From assembly GCA_035319125.1 (NCBI GenBank), contig DATHDG010000040.1:34570-98569 (forward strand): DNA of 64,000 bases, in the 5' to 3' direction. Made by a program: the position numbers and the translations under genes. Each line of letters opens with the position of its first letter. Positions within the stretch are counted from its first letter, which is position 1. Below, in pieces: positions 19,207 to 26,725 of this stretch. Origin of the DNA: Fen-1308 sp035319125. Lineage in GTDB: Bacteria > Nitrospirota > Thermodesulfovibrionia > Thermodesulfovibrionales > Dissulfurispiraceae. Below the pieces are notes generated by a model. It had not been told where the DNA came from, did not search any database, and saw nothing but the letters and a program-made list of their open reading frames with translations.

Positions 19207-19651
19207 ATTCCGAAAGCTTTTTGGTGTATGCTTCGATATCAACCTTGTCAGGGTCTGTAATGGAATCCCATCTCTGCTTGTCCCACAATTCCAGCCGGTC
19301 CATGAGACCCACTATGACGATGTCCGTTTCAATGCCGGCATTCTTCCTGAGTTCGTAAGGCACCATCACGCGGCCGTTTTTATCAGCTTCGCACGGTACA
19401 GCCGCAGAAAAGACTCGCCTCATAAAATATTGAAGTGCAGGATCGGTCATTGGCTTGCCCTTTATCTTTTCTTCAAGAAGGCCCCACTCAACTTCAGGAT
19501 AAATATGCAGGCACTTGTCAAAGGCTGCATTTGTGATATATATTTTCGATGAGCCGTATTTTACGGCAAGAATCTCTCGTAGAGGAGCAGGGACTATGAT
19601 TCTGCCCTTCGGGTCTAGGGTGTAATAATATGTTCCGGTAAAGGAGCCCAT
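19196..19651 (-). CDS. mraZ: Transcriptional regulator MraZ
   Basis: MraZ is a ring-forming DNA-binding protein that represses its own dcw operon. The 151-residue protein shows two SpoVT/AbrB-like halves: GTYYYTLDPKGRIIVPAPLRE at the N-terminus and AVPCEADKNGRVMVPYELRK in the middle, each with the Arg/Val/Pro core. It is the first gene of the cluster. Three GTG-type boxes at 10-bp spacing lie between the promoter and the ATG (see separate entries), which supports autoregulation. Confidence 0.97.
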   Translation of the reverse strand: MGSFTGTYYYTLDPKGRIIVPAPLREILAVKYGSSKIYITNAAFDKCLHIYPEVEWGLLEEKIKGKPMTDPALQYFMRRVFSAAVPCEADKNGRVMVPYELRKNAGIETDIVIVGLMDRLELWDKQRWDSITDPDKVDIEAYTKKLSEYGI

Positions 19652-19660
19652 AATTTCAAT

Positions 19661-19684
19661 CCACTTTATTTCACTTTATACCAC
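19661..19684 (-). promoter_or_regulatory. Candidate MraZ operator: three GTGR boxes at 10-bp spacing
   Basis: On the minus strand the leader reads GTGG-TATAAA-GTGA-AATAAA-GTGG, three boxes repeating exactly every 10 bp, one helical turn, at 19681-19684, 19671-19674 and 19661-19664. MraZ proteins are known to bind short direct repeats containing TGG/GTG at this periodicity upstream of mraZ. The boxes lie directly downstream of the candidate -10 element, a position that suits repression. Confidence 0.7.
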
Positions 19685-19686
19685 CA

Positions 19687-19715
19687 AGATTAATATAAAT
19701 ATGCATTATTGTCAA
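19687..19715 (-). promoter_or_regulatory. Candidate promoter of the dcw cluster
   Basis: TTGACA (minus strand, 19715-19710) is a perfect -35 hexamer; 17 bp further is TAATCT (19692-19687), a weak -10. It precedes mraZ and is the only clear promoter seen ahead of the sixteen-gene cluster. Confidence 0.55.
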
Positions 19716-19817
19716 GAAGATAAATATGCCTTTTTGTTCTTCCCCATATAATGTAGTCAGGTTGGCTAAGTACACACAACATATAGATGATGTCTCCAAC
19801 CCGTAAAGTGGCAAATA

Positions 19818-20975
19818 ATGTTCTCAGACGACCTTAAGAGACTAATTGATCAAGGCTTATTGCGAACAATATCCGACAGGGAGAGGACTGCCCAAGAAAA
19901 GTTCATTTCACCACTTGCGCATGTAAATATCAACAGAACTGAGTGTATTAATTTCGCTTCGAACGATTATCTGGGGCTTTCTGCTTCACCAATCCTCACA
20001 AAAGCAGCGGAAGAAGCGTTGAAAAGTTTTCCGTTTGGCGCTGGAGCTTCACGATTGCTTTCCGGCGGCACGATGTTGCACGCATTGCTTGAAGAGACGG
20101 CAGCCCGCTTCAAGTGCTCTGAGTCTGCTTTAGTATTTAATTCAGGCTATCAGGCAAATGTTAGCTGCATAGCCGCCCTTGCCCGCGATGGTGATGTAAT
20201 TTTCAGCGATGAACTCAACCACGCCAGCATTGTTGACGGATGCAGGCTCAGCAAAGCAAAAAAGCGCATCTATCGACACTGTGACGCAGACCACCTGGCG
20301 GCGCTAATAAAAGAAGAGAAATCAGGCAATAAGTTCGTAGTTACTGACACCGTCTTCAGCATGGATGGAGACATTGCGCCTGTCAATAATCTTTATACGC
20401 TTTGCAAAAGCTTGTCCAATACAATCCTCTATCTCGATGATGCTCATGGAACCGGAGTTCTGGGAGGCGGGCGGGGCGCGCTGGCTCATTTCGGCTTGAG
20501 ACCTGAACCATGGATTGTTCAGATGGGAACTTTTTCCAAGGCCCTAGGCTCTTTCGGCGCATTTGTTGCAGGCTCACGCGAGGTGATCAATTGGTTGATA
20601 AACACTGCTCGCGGATTGATATATTCCACGGCACTGCCTCCCGGCGTAATAGCTGCTTCCCTCGCTGCAATTACGACCATTGCAAAGGACTCTTCTTTTA
20701 ATGTCAAGCTTTGGCAAAATCATAAGAAAGCCGTAGAAGGCATATCTGAAGCCGGTTTCAAGATCATATGCAAAGAGACACCGATCCTCGCCGTGACAGT
20801 TGGAGATATTGCAGAAACGCTCGCTTTCTCAGACAAATTATGGCAGCGCCATATCTATGCGCCTGCTATAAGACCGCCGACGGTTAAAACTCCGCGTCTT
20901 AGGATTACTGTAAGCGCCGCCCATTCAGATGAGGATATATATGCGCTAATTCAAGCCGTTAATGACTGCAGATAA
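19818..20975 (+). CDS. bioF: 8-amino-7-oxononanoate synthase
   Basis: A PLP enzyme of the alpha-oxoamine synthase family; BioF condenses pimeloyl-ACP or -CoA with L-alanine in biotin synthesis. Motifs: FASNDYLGLS at the N-terminus, GAGASRLLSGG, DELNHASIVDG, YLDDAHGTGVLG, and the PLP lysine in TFSKALGSFGAF. Length 385 is typical. Other members of the superfamily (2-amino-3-ketobutyrate CoA ligase) are close, but the GAGASRLLSGG and SFGAFVAGS stretches favour BioF. No other biotin genes are in the window. The ATG has no clear ribosome site. It diverges from mraZ. Confidence 0.9.
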   Translation: MFSDDLKRLIDQGLLRTISDRERTAQEKFISPLAHVNINRTECINFASNDYLGLSASPILTKAAEEALKSFPFGAGASRLLSGGTMLHALLEETAARFKCSESALVFNSGYQANVSCIAALARDGDVIFSDELNHASIVDGCRLSKAKKRIYRHCDADHLAALIKEEKSGNKFVVTDTVFSMDGDIAPVNNLYTLCKSLSNTILYLDDAHGTGVLGGGRGALAHFGLRPEPWIVQMGTFSKALGSFGAFVAGSREVINWLINTARGLIYSTALPPGVIAASLAAITTIAKDSSFNVKLWQNHKKAVEGISEAGFKIICKETPILAVTVGDIAETLAFSDKLWQRHIYAPAIRPPTVKTPRLRITVSAAHSDEDIYALIQAVNDCR

Positions 20976-21291
20976 CCCCCTTGACTATTCCCCTGCAACT
21001 ATCGATAATTGAGGAAATGAAAAAAGGGTACACGCGACAGTAACGCCTCTTTCACTGAGTGAGATCAAGGACCGCGCGGCACACGCCGCTTTCGATGAAA
21101 ATAATTTATCTCCCACAAAGGACTCAGAGTCATTCTCTTCGATTATTATCAGGAATTCATGAACCTGCTGCCGGCAGTTGAAAAGAAGAAAAAGCACAGA
21201 AAAGCATAACTCATTATCTGCTACCGATCCCCCTTTCACAATAATTTCCTAATTTGCCAAATCCGGCAGTTTTTGTTTATATTCAAACCCT
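20976..21291. other. 316-bp intergenic region, no confident gene
   Basis: No convincing gene was found. A plus-strand frame without a start codon (about 21020-21160) reads TPLSLSEIKDRA before decaying into stops; that string recalls the N-terminus of some class I DNA methyltransferases, so it could be a gene relic, but the match is too short to trust. The gpsA promoter lies at the right end. Confidence 0.4.
21254..21283 (+). promoter_or_regulatory. gpsA promoter with -10 box 8 nt before the ATG
   Basis: TTGCCA (21254-21259), an 18-bp spacer, then TATATT (21278-21283). Only eight bases separate the -10 from the gpsA ATG and there is no ribosome site, so the transcript would start at or within a base or two of the start codon. 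Confidence 0.6.
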
Positions 21292-22287
21292 ATGAGCTAT
21301 ATCGCTGTGATAGGCGCTGGAAGCTGGGGAACAACCCTCGCCTCGCTGCTGACCGAAAAGGGTTACGAAGTTATTCTCTGGACGCATGACCATGATCTCG
21401 CTGTGTCAATAAACAGAGAGCGAATGAACAGTATATTCCTGCCAGGATTTACTTTGCCGCCGCTGCTTCATGCCTCGTTTAACAGCAAAGAGCTGAGCAC
21501 CGCCCGTTATATATTAAACACCGTGCCGACCCAGTTTATCAGGTCCGTATTTAGCCTGATCCGGGATCATATCGACGAGCAGGCCATTATAGTTAGTGCC
21601 TCGAAAGGCATTGAAAACAATACCCTGCTGACTCCATCGGCAATCATTGAACAGTTACTCGGAAGACAAGTCTCTGTACTTTCAGGTCCGAGCTTTGCAC
21701 GGGAAGTCGCAAGCAGAAAGCCCACAGCCGTTACACTGGCAACAGGTGATGCAAAGACTGGCCTGCTGTTGCAAGAAGTATTCAACACTGATTATTTCAG
21801 GGTGTACACTCACGACGACATTAAGGGCGTTGAAATCGGCGGAGCGCTGAAAAATGTCATTGCTATTGCATCCGGCATATGCGACGGTTTGAGCCTGGGG
21901 CATAACTCACGGGCAGCGCTTATTACGAGAGGATTGTCTGAAATCGTCAGACTAGGGCTTAGAATCGGCGCCAATGAAGTTACCTTTTCCGGATTAAGCG
22001 GCATAGGCGACTTGGTGCTTACTTGCACTGACATGCAGTCCCGCAATTTTACAGTTGGCCATAAACTTGGCAAGGGGATGAAGCTCTCTGATATTGTCAG
22101 CCAAACGCATTCGGTAGCCGAAGGTGTTGCGACTGCTCTTTCTGCTCGTCAGCTTGCGGCCAGCTACGATATCGAAATGCCAATAATAGAGCAAGTATAT
22201 TGTACGCTTTATGAGGGCAAGGCCCCAATTGATGCTGTTAGGGAGCTGATGAACCGGTCGCTCAAGTCGGAATTCATGAGGTACTGA
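21292..22287 (+). CDS. gpsA: Glycerol-3-phosphate dehydrogenase [NAD(P)+]
   Basis: GpsA reduces dihydroxyacetone phosphate to sn-glycerol 3-phosphate, the backbone of membrane phospholipids. The cofactor fold starts with VIGAGSWGTTLASLL; SASKGIE and LSGPSFAREVA follow, and the C-terminal domain carries GGALKNVIAIASGICDGL with the catalytic Lys in LKN. Length 331 is typical. No ribosome site is seen; see the promoter entry for the likely leaderless start. larB follows after 3 bp. Confidence 0.97.
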   Translation: MSYIAVIGAGSWGTTLASLLTEKGYEVILWTHDHDLAVSINRERMNSIFLPGFTLPPLLHASFNSKELSTARYILNTVPTQFIRSVFSLIRDHIDEQAIIVSASKGIENNTLLTPSAIIEQLLGRQVSVLSGPSFAREVASRKPTAVTLATGDAKTGLLLQEVFNTDYFRVYTHDDIKGVEIGGALKNVIAIASGICDGLSLGHNSRAALITRGLSEIVRLGLRIGANEVTFSGLSGIGDLVLTCTDMQSRNFTVGHKLGKGMKLSDIVSQTHSVAEGVATALSARQLAASYDIEMPIIEQVYCTLYEGKAPIDAVRELMNRSLKSEFMRY

Positions 22288-22290
22288 CAG

Positions 22291-23034
22291 GTGGATTCTG
22301 AAAAGATAAGGCGACTACTGGAAAATGTTGAAAAGGGCAAGCTCTCAGTTGATGAGGCTGTCGCCAAGCTCAGGCATCTGCCGTATGAAGATATTTCTTG
22401 CGCAAAAATTGATCACCACAGGGCTATCAGAACAGATGTCCCTGAAGTAATTTTAGCCGGAAGCAAGAAAACAGATGATGTAATTGCAATTGCGAAAGCC
22501 ATGATGAAGAGAAGTGGTAAATTTCTTATCACACGGGCATCTGAAGAGATCTACCGCAAATTAAGGATGAAGAAAGCACGTTTTCATCCTGACTCGGGAA
22601 TAATATCAATGGGCGGGCCAGAGGAGCTAAAAGGCTGTGTAGCAGTAGTGTCAGCTGGCACCTCTGACAGGCCGGTCGCTGAAGAGGCAGAGCTAACAGC
22701 CAATTTTCTCGGATCCAGCACCGAACAGTTGCACGATGTTGGCATAGCCGGATTTCATAGACTCCTTGATCATGAACAAGCACTAAAAAGAGCGCGCGTT
22801 ATAATTGTTGTAGCAGGAATGGAAGGCGCTTTGCCTTCACTGGTAGGCGGATTAACAAATAAGCCCTTGGTAGCCGTGCCAACATCAGTCGGCTATGGAT
22901 CAAGTCTAGGAGGCCTGACTGCTCTGTTTGCGATGTTGAATTCGTGCGTGCCCGGCATTGGAGTCGTTAACATAGACAACGGGTTTGGTGCCGGATGTCT
23001 CGCACACAGAATAAATATGATGGGCTTGAAATGA
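22291..23034 (+). CDS. larB: Nickel-pincer cofactor biosynthesis protein LarB
   Basis: LarB carboxylates and hydrolyses nicotinic acid adenine dinucleotide in the synthesis of the nickel-pincer cofactor of lactate racemase and related enzymes. The C-terminal two thirds match the AIR carboxylase-like fold (VVSAGTSDRPVAEEAELTA, VAGMEGALPSLVGGL, PTSVGYGSSLGGLTAL). The N-terminal region (LRHLPYEDI) is typical of LarB. The start is GTG with GAGG nine bases upstream. larC and larE are not in the window. Probably co-transcribed with gpsA. Confidence 0.92.
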   Translation: MDSEKIRRLLENVEKGKLSVDEAVAKLRHLPYEDISCAKIDHHRAIRTDVPEVILAGSKKTDDVIAIAKAMMKRSGKFLITRASEEIYRKLRMKKARFHPDSGIISMGGPEELKGCVAVVSAGTSDRPVAEEAELTANFLGSSTEQLHDVGIAGFHRLLDHEQALKRARVIIVVAGMEGALPSLVGGLTNKPLVAVPTSVGYGSSLGGLTALFAMLNSCVPGIGVVNIDNGFGAGCLAHRINMMGLK

Positions 23035-23043
23035 TCTTGCCTG

Positions 23044-23062
23044 TCTGAACCTACGGTTCAGA
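23044..23062. terminator. Hairpin between convergent larB and fmdB-like genes
   Basis: TCTGAACC-TAC-GGTTCAGA is a perfect 8-bp stem with a 3-base loop, 10 bp after the larB stop. No T-run follows on either strand, so terminator function is only suggested by position. Confidence 0.45.
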
Positions 23063-23072
23063 ATACGGGACC

Positions 23073-23258
23073 TCAGCTGCCTCCAGAGCCGCCTGTCTTA
23101 TTGATGCTGCAAGTCGGAGCAAATGAACTGCACATAGATATCCGCTTCTTTATCTCTTCCGAAGAACAATTGGGGCATTTTACGCTACTTGTCTTCGATG
23201 TCTGCAGTACTGAAAATGAAATCTCACACCGGCAACAATCATACTCATAAATCGGCAT
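23073..23258 (-). CDS. FmdB-type zinc ribbon protein
   Basis: A 61-residue protein starting MPIYEYDCCRC, the hallmark of the FmdB/CxxC zinc ribbon family, with a second pair CPNC. Four cysteines (two CxxC knuckles) would bind one zinc. The tail GGSGGS is typical of these small proteins. The ATG at 23258 has GGAGGG seven bases upstream, which decides it against the longer frame. The biochemical role of the family is not established. Confidence 0.88.
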   Translation of the reverse strand: MPIYEYDCCRCEISFSVLQTSKTSSVKCPNCSSEEIKKRISMCSSFAPTCSINKTGGSGGS

Positions 23259-23316
23259 TACAATCCCTCCATTATGAAAACTAACCTTAGATTTTCTCCA
23301 ATTAGCCGAATCAATG

Positions 23317-23775
23317 TCAAACAGCACCAGCCTTTAAATCAAGCATAAAAATAAAAGCGTCTTCAACCGGATCTTTGTAATAGTTCTTTCTTGTCCCTAC
23401 TATGTTGAATCCGATGTCGGCGTAGAGTTTCAATGCGGCTTCATTTGACGTTCTAGCCTCAAGAAAGAAGACTTTGCAACGATTGAGCAGTAATCCGCCT
23501 ATAAGGTCTTCCATCAGCATCTTGGCTATCCCTCTCATTCTGAATGCCGGATGAACAGCCAAGTCCAGCAGGTGACCCTCATCGAGAATAAGCCTTGCCA
23601 TTACATAGCCCACAATACGCTCATTGAAGACAGCAACGCGGGCTATCGAATATTTTCCATACACTTCGCTATAGATCGAATTTTCAGACCATGGTGTAGT
23701 GAACGATGACCGTTCAATTTCAATCACCTGCCGCACATCCGCAGGGCACATATCGCGCAGGGAAATGGAATTCAT
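23317..23775 (-). CDS. rimI: [Ribosomal protein bS18]-alanine N-acetyltransferase
   Basis: A GNAT-fold acetyltransferase of 152 residues. The acetyl-CoA loop is HPAFRMRGIAKML, preceded by GYVMARLILDEGHLLDLAV, and NEAALKLYADIGFNIVGTRKNYY is the typical RimI C-terminal signature. RimI acetylates the N-terminal alanine of ribosomal protein S18. The gene lies next to tsaB, a neighbourhood seen in many bacteria. Weak ribosome site before the ATG. Confidence 0.92.
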   Translation of the reverse strand: MNSISLRDMCPADVRQVIEIERSSFTTPWSENSIYSEVYGKYSIARVAVFNERIVGYVMARLILDEGHLLDLAVHPAFRMRGIAKMLMEDLIGGLLLNRCKVFFLEARTSNEAALKLYADIGFNIVGTRKNYYKDPVEDAFIFMLDLKAGAV

Positions 23776-23796
23776 ATTTCACAAATCATCAACTTA

Positions 23797-24480
23797 TCAG
23801 ATGCCAAATTTTATTTCGGCTTCCGACCTTCTTAAATATGCAGGCACTGCAGTCATTGCATCTGCAAAGTCACCAGCTATTGCCTTTTTCATGCACAGTG
23901 CTGCGACATTTGCCGGCGACGGCATCATCTGCTGAGGATCGCCGAAATGGGCCTTATCATTCAGCGTGTTTATAATCATATCTTTGTTTAACAGCGCACC
24001 TTCACCCAGAAAAATTGTCGGTTCTTCAATCTTGGTCAGGAGATCGCTGATTTTTATTGCCTGCTCCGTGATCAACCTTGCAAAATTGCAACCCATCCAT
24101 TTGAAGAGCGCCCCATAGACTTCTTTTCTTCTGGCATCAAGCAAAGGGCAGACAGAGTACTTGGCAAAAGGCACGTTCCATGCTAAAGCTTCCAATGTCG
24201 GCACTGTCACAAGCTTCTTTCCAGTTGAGTACACCAAGCCCTTTATCGTGCTAAATCCTACACGCAGGCCGGTGAATGATCCGGGACCTGCGGAAACCCC
24301 AAATACATCAATTTCTCTTAGATCCAGCCCGGTTACAGAAAGCATGTGATCGAGCTCTTTCATCAGACGTTCAGAGTGCGTAGCCCTGACATTGATCCTT
24401 GACTCTGCAAGAAGTGTATCGCCGTCCATTATAGCTAGTCCGCCCAACATTGTAGCTGTCTCAATGGCTAGAATTTTCAT
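23797..24480 (-). CDS. tsaB: tRNA threonylcarbamoyladenosine synthesis protein TsaB
   Basis: TsaB is the ASKHA-fold partner of TsaD in the transfer of threonylcarbamoyl to A37 of ANN-decoding tRNAs. The N-terminus ILAIETATMLGGLAI and SAGPGSFTGLRVGFSTIKGL are diagnostic. I start at the ATG at 24480, which overlaps the MFS stop by 4 bp (ATGA) and gives the family N-terminus; the open frame extends six codons further. The threonylcarbamoyl-AMP synthase tsaC also occurs in this window at 35.7 kb. Confidence 0.94.
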   Translation of the reverse strand: MKILAIETATMLGGLAIMDGDTLLAESRINVRATHSERLMKELDHMLSVTGLDLREIDVFGVSAGPGSFTGLRVGFSTIKGLVYSTGKKLVTVPTLEALAWNVPFAKYSVCPLLDARRKEVYGALFKWMGCNFARLITEQAIKISDLLTKIEEPTIFLGEGALLNKDMIINTLNDKAHFGDPQQMMPSPANVAALCMKKAIAGDFADAMTAVPAYLRRSEAEIKFGI

Positions 24481-25700
24481 AAGGCTCTTTCCCCGCAACT
24501 ATTTCTAAACAAAATAAAAAAAACAATACTGCTTAGAATGCATATGGCAGCAAAGATTCTGAGCGATAGCAATGTGCCTAATGCATGCGCTGCAAGTCCT
24601 ATCGCAGAATTACCAATAGGTGCCAGTCCAAGGAAGACAAGCGTATAAAAGCTCATGATTCTGCCTCTGAGACCGTCTGGGACAGCCTGCTGGATGAAGC
24701 TGTTGCATACTGCCAGAAAGCTTACTATTCCCCAACCTGCAAAAAAGATCAGAATCAATGCAAAATGCAAGCTACCAGAAAGGGCAATCCCTAAAATGGC
24801 GACCGAAAAAACTAAGGCTGCAAAAGGGATGTAGAAGCCCTTGTCCTTGATCTCTCCCTTGAAAGCAATAATTACAGCTGCTACGAATGACCCGACACCA
24901 GCTGACGAAACCAGCAAACTCAGCCCTTTAATTCCTTCACTGAAGACTGCATCGGCCAGAACAGGCAACAGTGTTATGTATGGAATGCCAAAGAGGCTAA
25001 ATATCGCTATCAAAGACATTATATAGAAGACCGATTTTTCGCGCCGCACAAACTGCGCTCCCTCCCTGATGGTATCGAAAAATTTCTTGTTACCCGCATG
25101 TGCAGTTCCTGACGCATTGATCATTGTCAGAGCCAGCACCACTGGCAAAAAACTCAACGCGTTGAGAAAGAAGCACAACGGCATGCTGAAGTTCGCGATA
25201 ACAAAACCCGCCATTAGGGGACCTATTATGCGCGCACCATTGAAAGCCGCAGAATTCAGAGCAATAGCATTAGTGATGTCGCTTTTGCTCACAACCTCAG
25301 CCAGAAAAGCCTGTCTGGCAGGCACATCAAAGGCATTCACTGTCCCGAAAAAAAAAGCTATTATGCCTACCTGCCAAATAGCAACCCATTCACCATAAGT
25401 CAGCACACCCAAGGTGAATGCCGGGATTACAGACAGCGACTGGGTGATGATGATTATTTTACGTTTAGGGTATCTGTCTGCAACAGAGCCGCCAATTAGC
25501 GTAAAGAACAGGATTGGAAGGGATGACAAAGATGCGATCAGACCCAGATAAAGAGGGGACTTTGTCATTGAATATACCAACCAGCTTTGGGCGACCGAAT
25601 GCATCCAGGTGCCGGAAAGTGATATTATCTGTCCGAACCAGAATAGTCTGAAGTCGCGGGTATACAATGCTGAAAATCTTTGCGTTTTTTCGATAGGCAT
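24477..25700 (-). CDS. MFS exporter, EntS-like
   Basis: A 407-residue integral membrane protein with about 12 helices. The segment GGSVADRYPKRKIIIITQ is the cytoplasmic loop motif of major facilitator exporters, and ARQAFLAEVV with NSAAFNGARIIGPLMAGFVI fits the MFS_3/EntS subgroup of drug or siderophore exporters. The substrate cannot be told from the sequence. It overlaps tsaB by 4 bp, so the two are likely co-transcribed. Confidence 0.88.
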   Translation of the reverse strand: MPIEKTQRFSALYTRDFRLFWFGQIISLSGTWMHSVAQSWLVYSMTKSPLYLGLIASLSSLPILFFTLIGGSVADRYPKRKIIIITQSLSVIPAFTLGVLTYGEWVAIWQVGIIAFFFGTVNAFDVPARQAFLAEVVSKSDITNAIALNSAAFNGARIIGPLMAGFVIANFSMPLCFFLNALSFLPVVLALTMINASGTAHAGNKKFFDTIREGAQFVRREKSVFYIMSLIAIFSLFGIPYITLLPVLADAVFSEGIKGLSLLVSSAGVGSFVAAVIIAFKGEIKDKGFYIPFAALVFSVAILGIALSGSLHFALILIFFAGWGIVSFLAVCNSFIQQAVPDGLRGRIMSFYTLVFLGLAPIGNSAIGLAAHALGTLLSLRIFAAICILSSIVFFILFRNSCGERAL

Positions 25701-25769
25701 TTCATTTGAGTATACCTGAAAACCTGATAATGATTGAAAGAATTGCTGGTCGTCAGCAAGAGACCAGCG

Positions 25770-25799
25770 TTGACAAAATCCTTTATTGTATAGTTAAAT
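25770..25799 (+). promoter_or_regulatory. Candidate promoter of the tRNA-Val/tRNA-Asp pair
   Basis: TTGACA (25770-25775), an 18-bp spacer and TTAAAT (25794-25799) end 12 bp before tRNA-Val, the expected distance for a tRNA promoter. Confidence 0.55.
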
Positions 25800-25811
25800 A
25801 TAAGCTCTTTT

Positions 25812-25887
25812 GGGCGGTTAGCTCAGCTGGGAGAGCGCAGCCCTTACAAGGCTGATGTCACAGGTTCGATCCCTGTACCGCCTACCA
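25812..25887 (+). tRNA. tRNA-Val (anticodon TAC)
   Basis: The 76 bases fold as a full cloverleaf: acceptor GGGCGGT/ACCGCCT, D arm GCTC/GAGC, anticodon stem CAGCC/GGCTG with loop CTTACAA, T arm ACAGG/CCTGT with TTCGATC. The CCA end is encoded. Confidence 0.97.
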
Positions 25888-25922
25888 TTAGCAGCTTGGA
25901 GTGAGAGTAAGCATACCGCTTT

Positions 25923-25999
25923 GGGGCGGTAGTTCAGCTGGTTAGAACGCCTGCCTGTCACGCAGGAGGTCGCGGGTTCGAGCCCCGTCCGCCCCGCCA
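25923..25999 (+). tRNA. tRNA-Asp (anticodon GTC)
   Basis: The 77 bases fold with acceptor GGGGCGG/CCGCCCC, D arm GTTC/GAAC, anticodon stem CCTGC/GCAGG with loop CTGTCAC, T arm with TTCGAGC, discriminator G and encoded CCA. It follows tRNA-Val by 35 bp. Confidence 0.97.
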
Positions 26000-26288
26000 T
26001 TCCGAATTAGCAAAAAGCAATATCAAGAGACCATGACCCTCCAGCAAAACTACGTCTGTTGCTATAGCGCGGCAATGCTCCAAACCAGAGGAATATCTCA
26101 GGAAACATAGCCATTCTGTTTCAATCATTCATAATTCTTTAGAGAACTCGCAGTTACTGATGCAACCTCAATTAGTCTATGAAAACTTTTGTGGCCTTTC
26201 AATATATCAAAGGTTGTCACAGTCATCATGCGGGATATGGCAATATACTATTTTCCTCATTTCGGCAGAGGAGGTTATTATATAGATT

Positions 26289-26564
26289 ATGAAAACGCGA
26301 GTGCATCTCTTCATAAATGGACGCGTACAAGGTGTGGGGTTCCGTTGGTTCGTGTACGATACAGCCACGTCGCTGGGGCTTGCGGGGTGGACAAAGAATC
26401 TCCGGGATGGCAGAGTCGAGACAGTCTTTGAAGGCGAGGAATCAGCAATAGAGGTTGCGATCAATCAGTGTCATGAAGGACCGCGCTCTGCAATAGTTGA
26501 ATCGATAGATCTTAATCGAAATGAACAGCCTGAAGGCCTAGTGGGCTTCGATGTAAAATACTAG
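26289..26564 (+). CDS. acyP: Acylphosphatase
   Basis: A 91-residue cytoplasmic enzyme that hydrolyses carboxyl-phosphate bonds. The signature GRVQGVGFRWFVYDTA contains the catalytic Arg, and GWTKNLRDGRVETVFEG contains the catalytic Asn. GAGGAGG is present but about 14 bases from the ATG, a long spacing. The 289 bp between tRNA-Asp and this gene hold no other gene that I can recognise. Confidence 0.94.
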   Translation: MKTRVHLFINGRVQGVGFRWFVYDTATSLGLAGWTKNLRDGRVETVFEGEESAIEVAINQCHEGPRSAIVESIDLNRNEQPEGLVGFDVKY

Positions 26565-26651
26565 CCTGAAAAAGTAGTTTTCTCTGCAGCAAAATAAATG
26601 AACTGTTGCTTGATTTTCTATTCTTCTTCACAATTTTTCACTATTTTTTAG

Positions 26652-26680
26652 TTGACATGGCGGCTGCATAATCCTACAAT
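26652..26680 (+). promoter_or_regulatory. Strong sigma70-type promoter of the macAB-like operon
   Basis: TTGACA (26652-26657), a 17-bp spacer and TACAAT (26675-26680) form a near-consensus promoter 45 bp before the macA start. A palindromic operator overlaps the end of the -10 element. Confidence 0.8.
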
Positions 26681-26699
26681 GTAAGTAAGCACTTACATT
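26678..26699. promoter_or_regulatory. TetR-type palindromic operator
   Basis: AATGTAAGT-AAGC-ACTTACATT: two perfect 9-bp arms around a 4-bp centre. It overlaps the -10 hexamer and the start-site region of the macAB promoter. Palindromes of this size and GTAAGT/ACTTAC type are typical of TetR-family regulators of efflux genes. No TetR gene is in the window. Confidence 0.75.
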
Positions 26700-26725
26700 C
26701 TCTTTATCTTGCAGGAGTGAATGTT

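Noticed and set aside
18824..19552. 242-codon plus-strand open frame opposite rsmH and mraZ
   Set aside because: It runs antisense across two well-supported genes and their junction, a shadow of their codon use.
20985..21239. 84-codon minus-strand open frame between bioF and gpsA
   Set aside because: No ribosome site, no recognisable motif; composition is not like the neighbouring genes.
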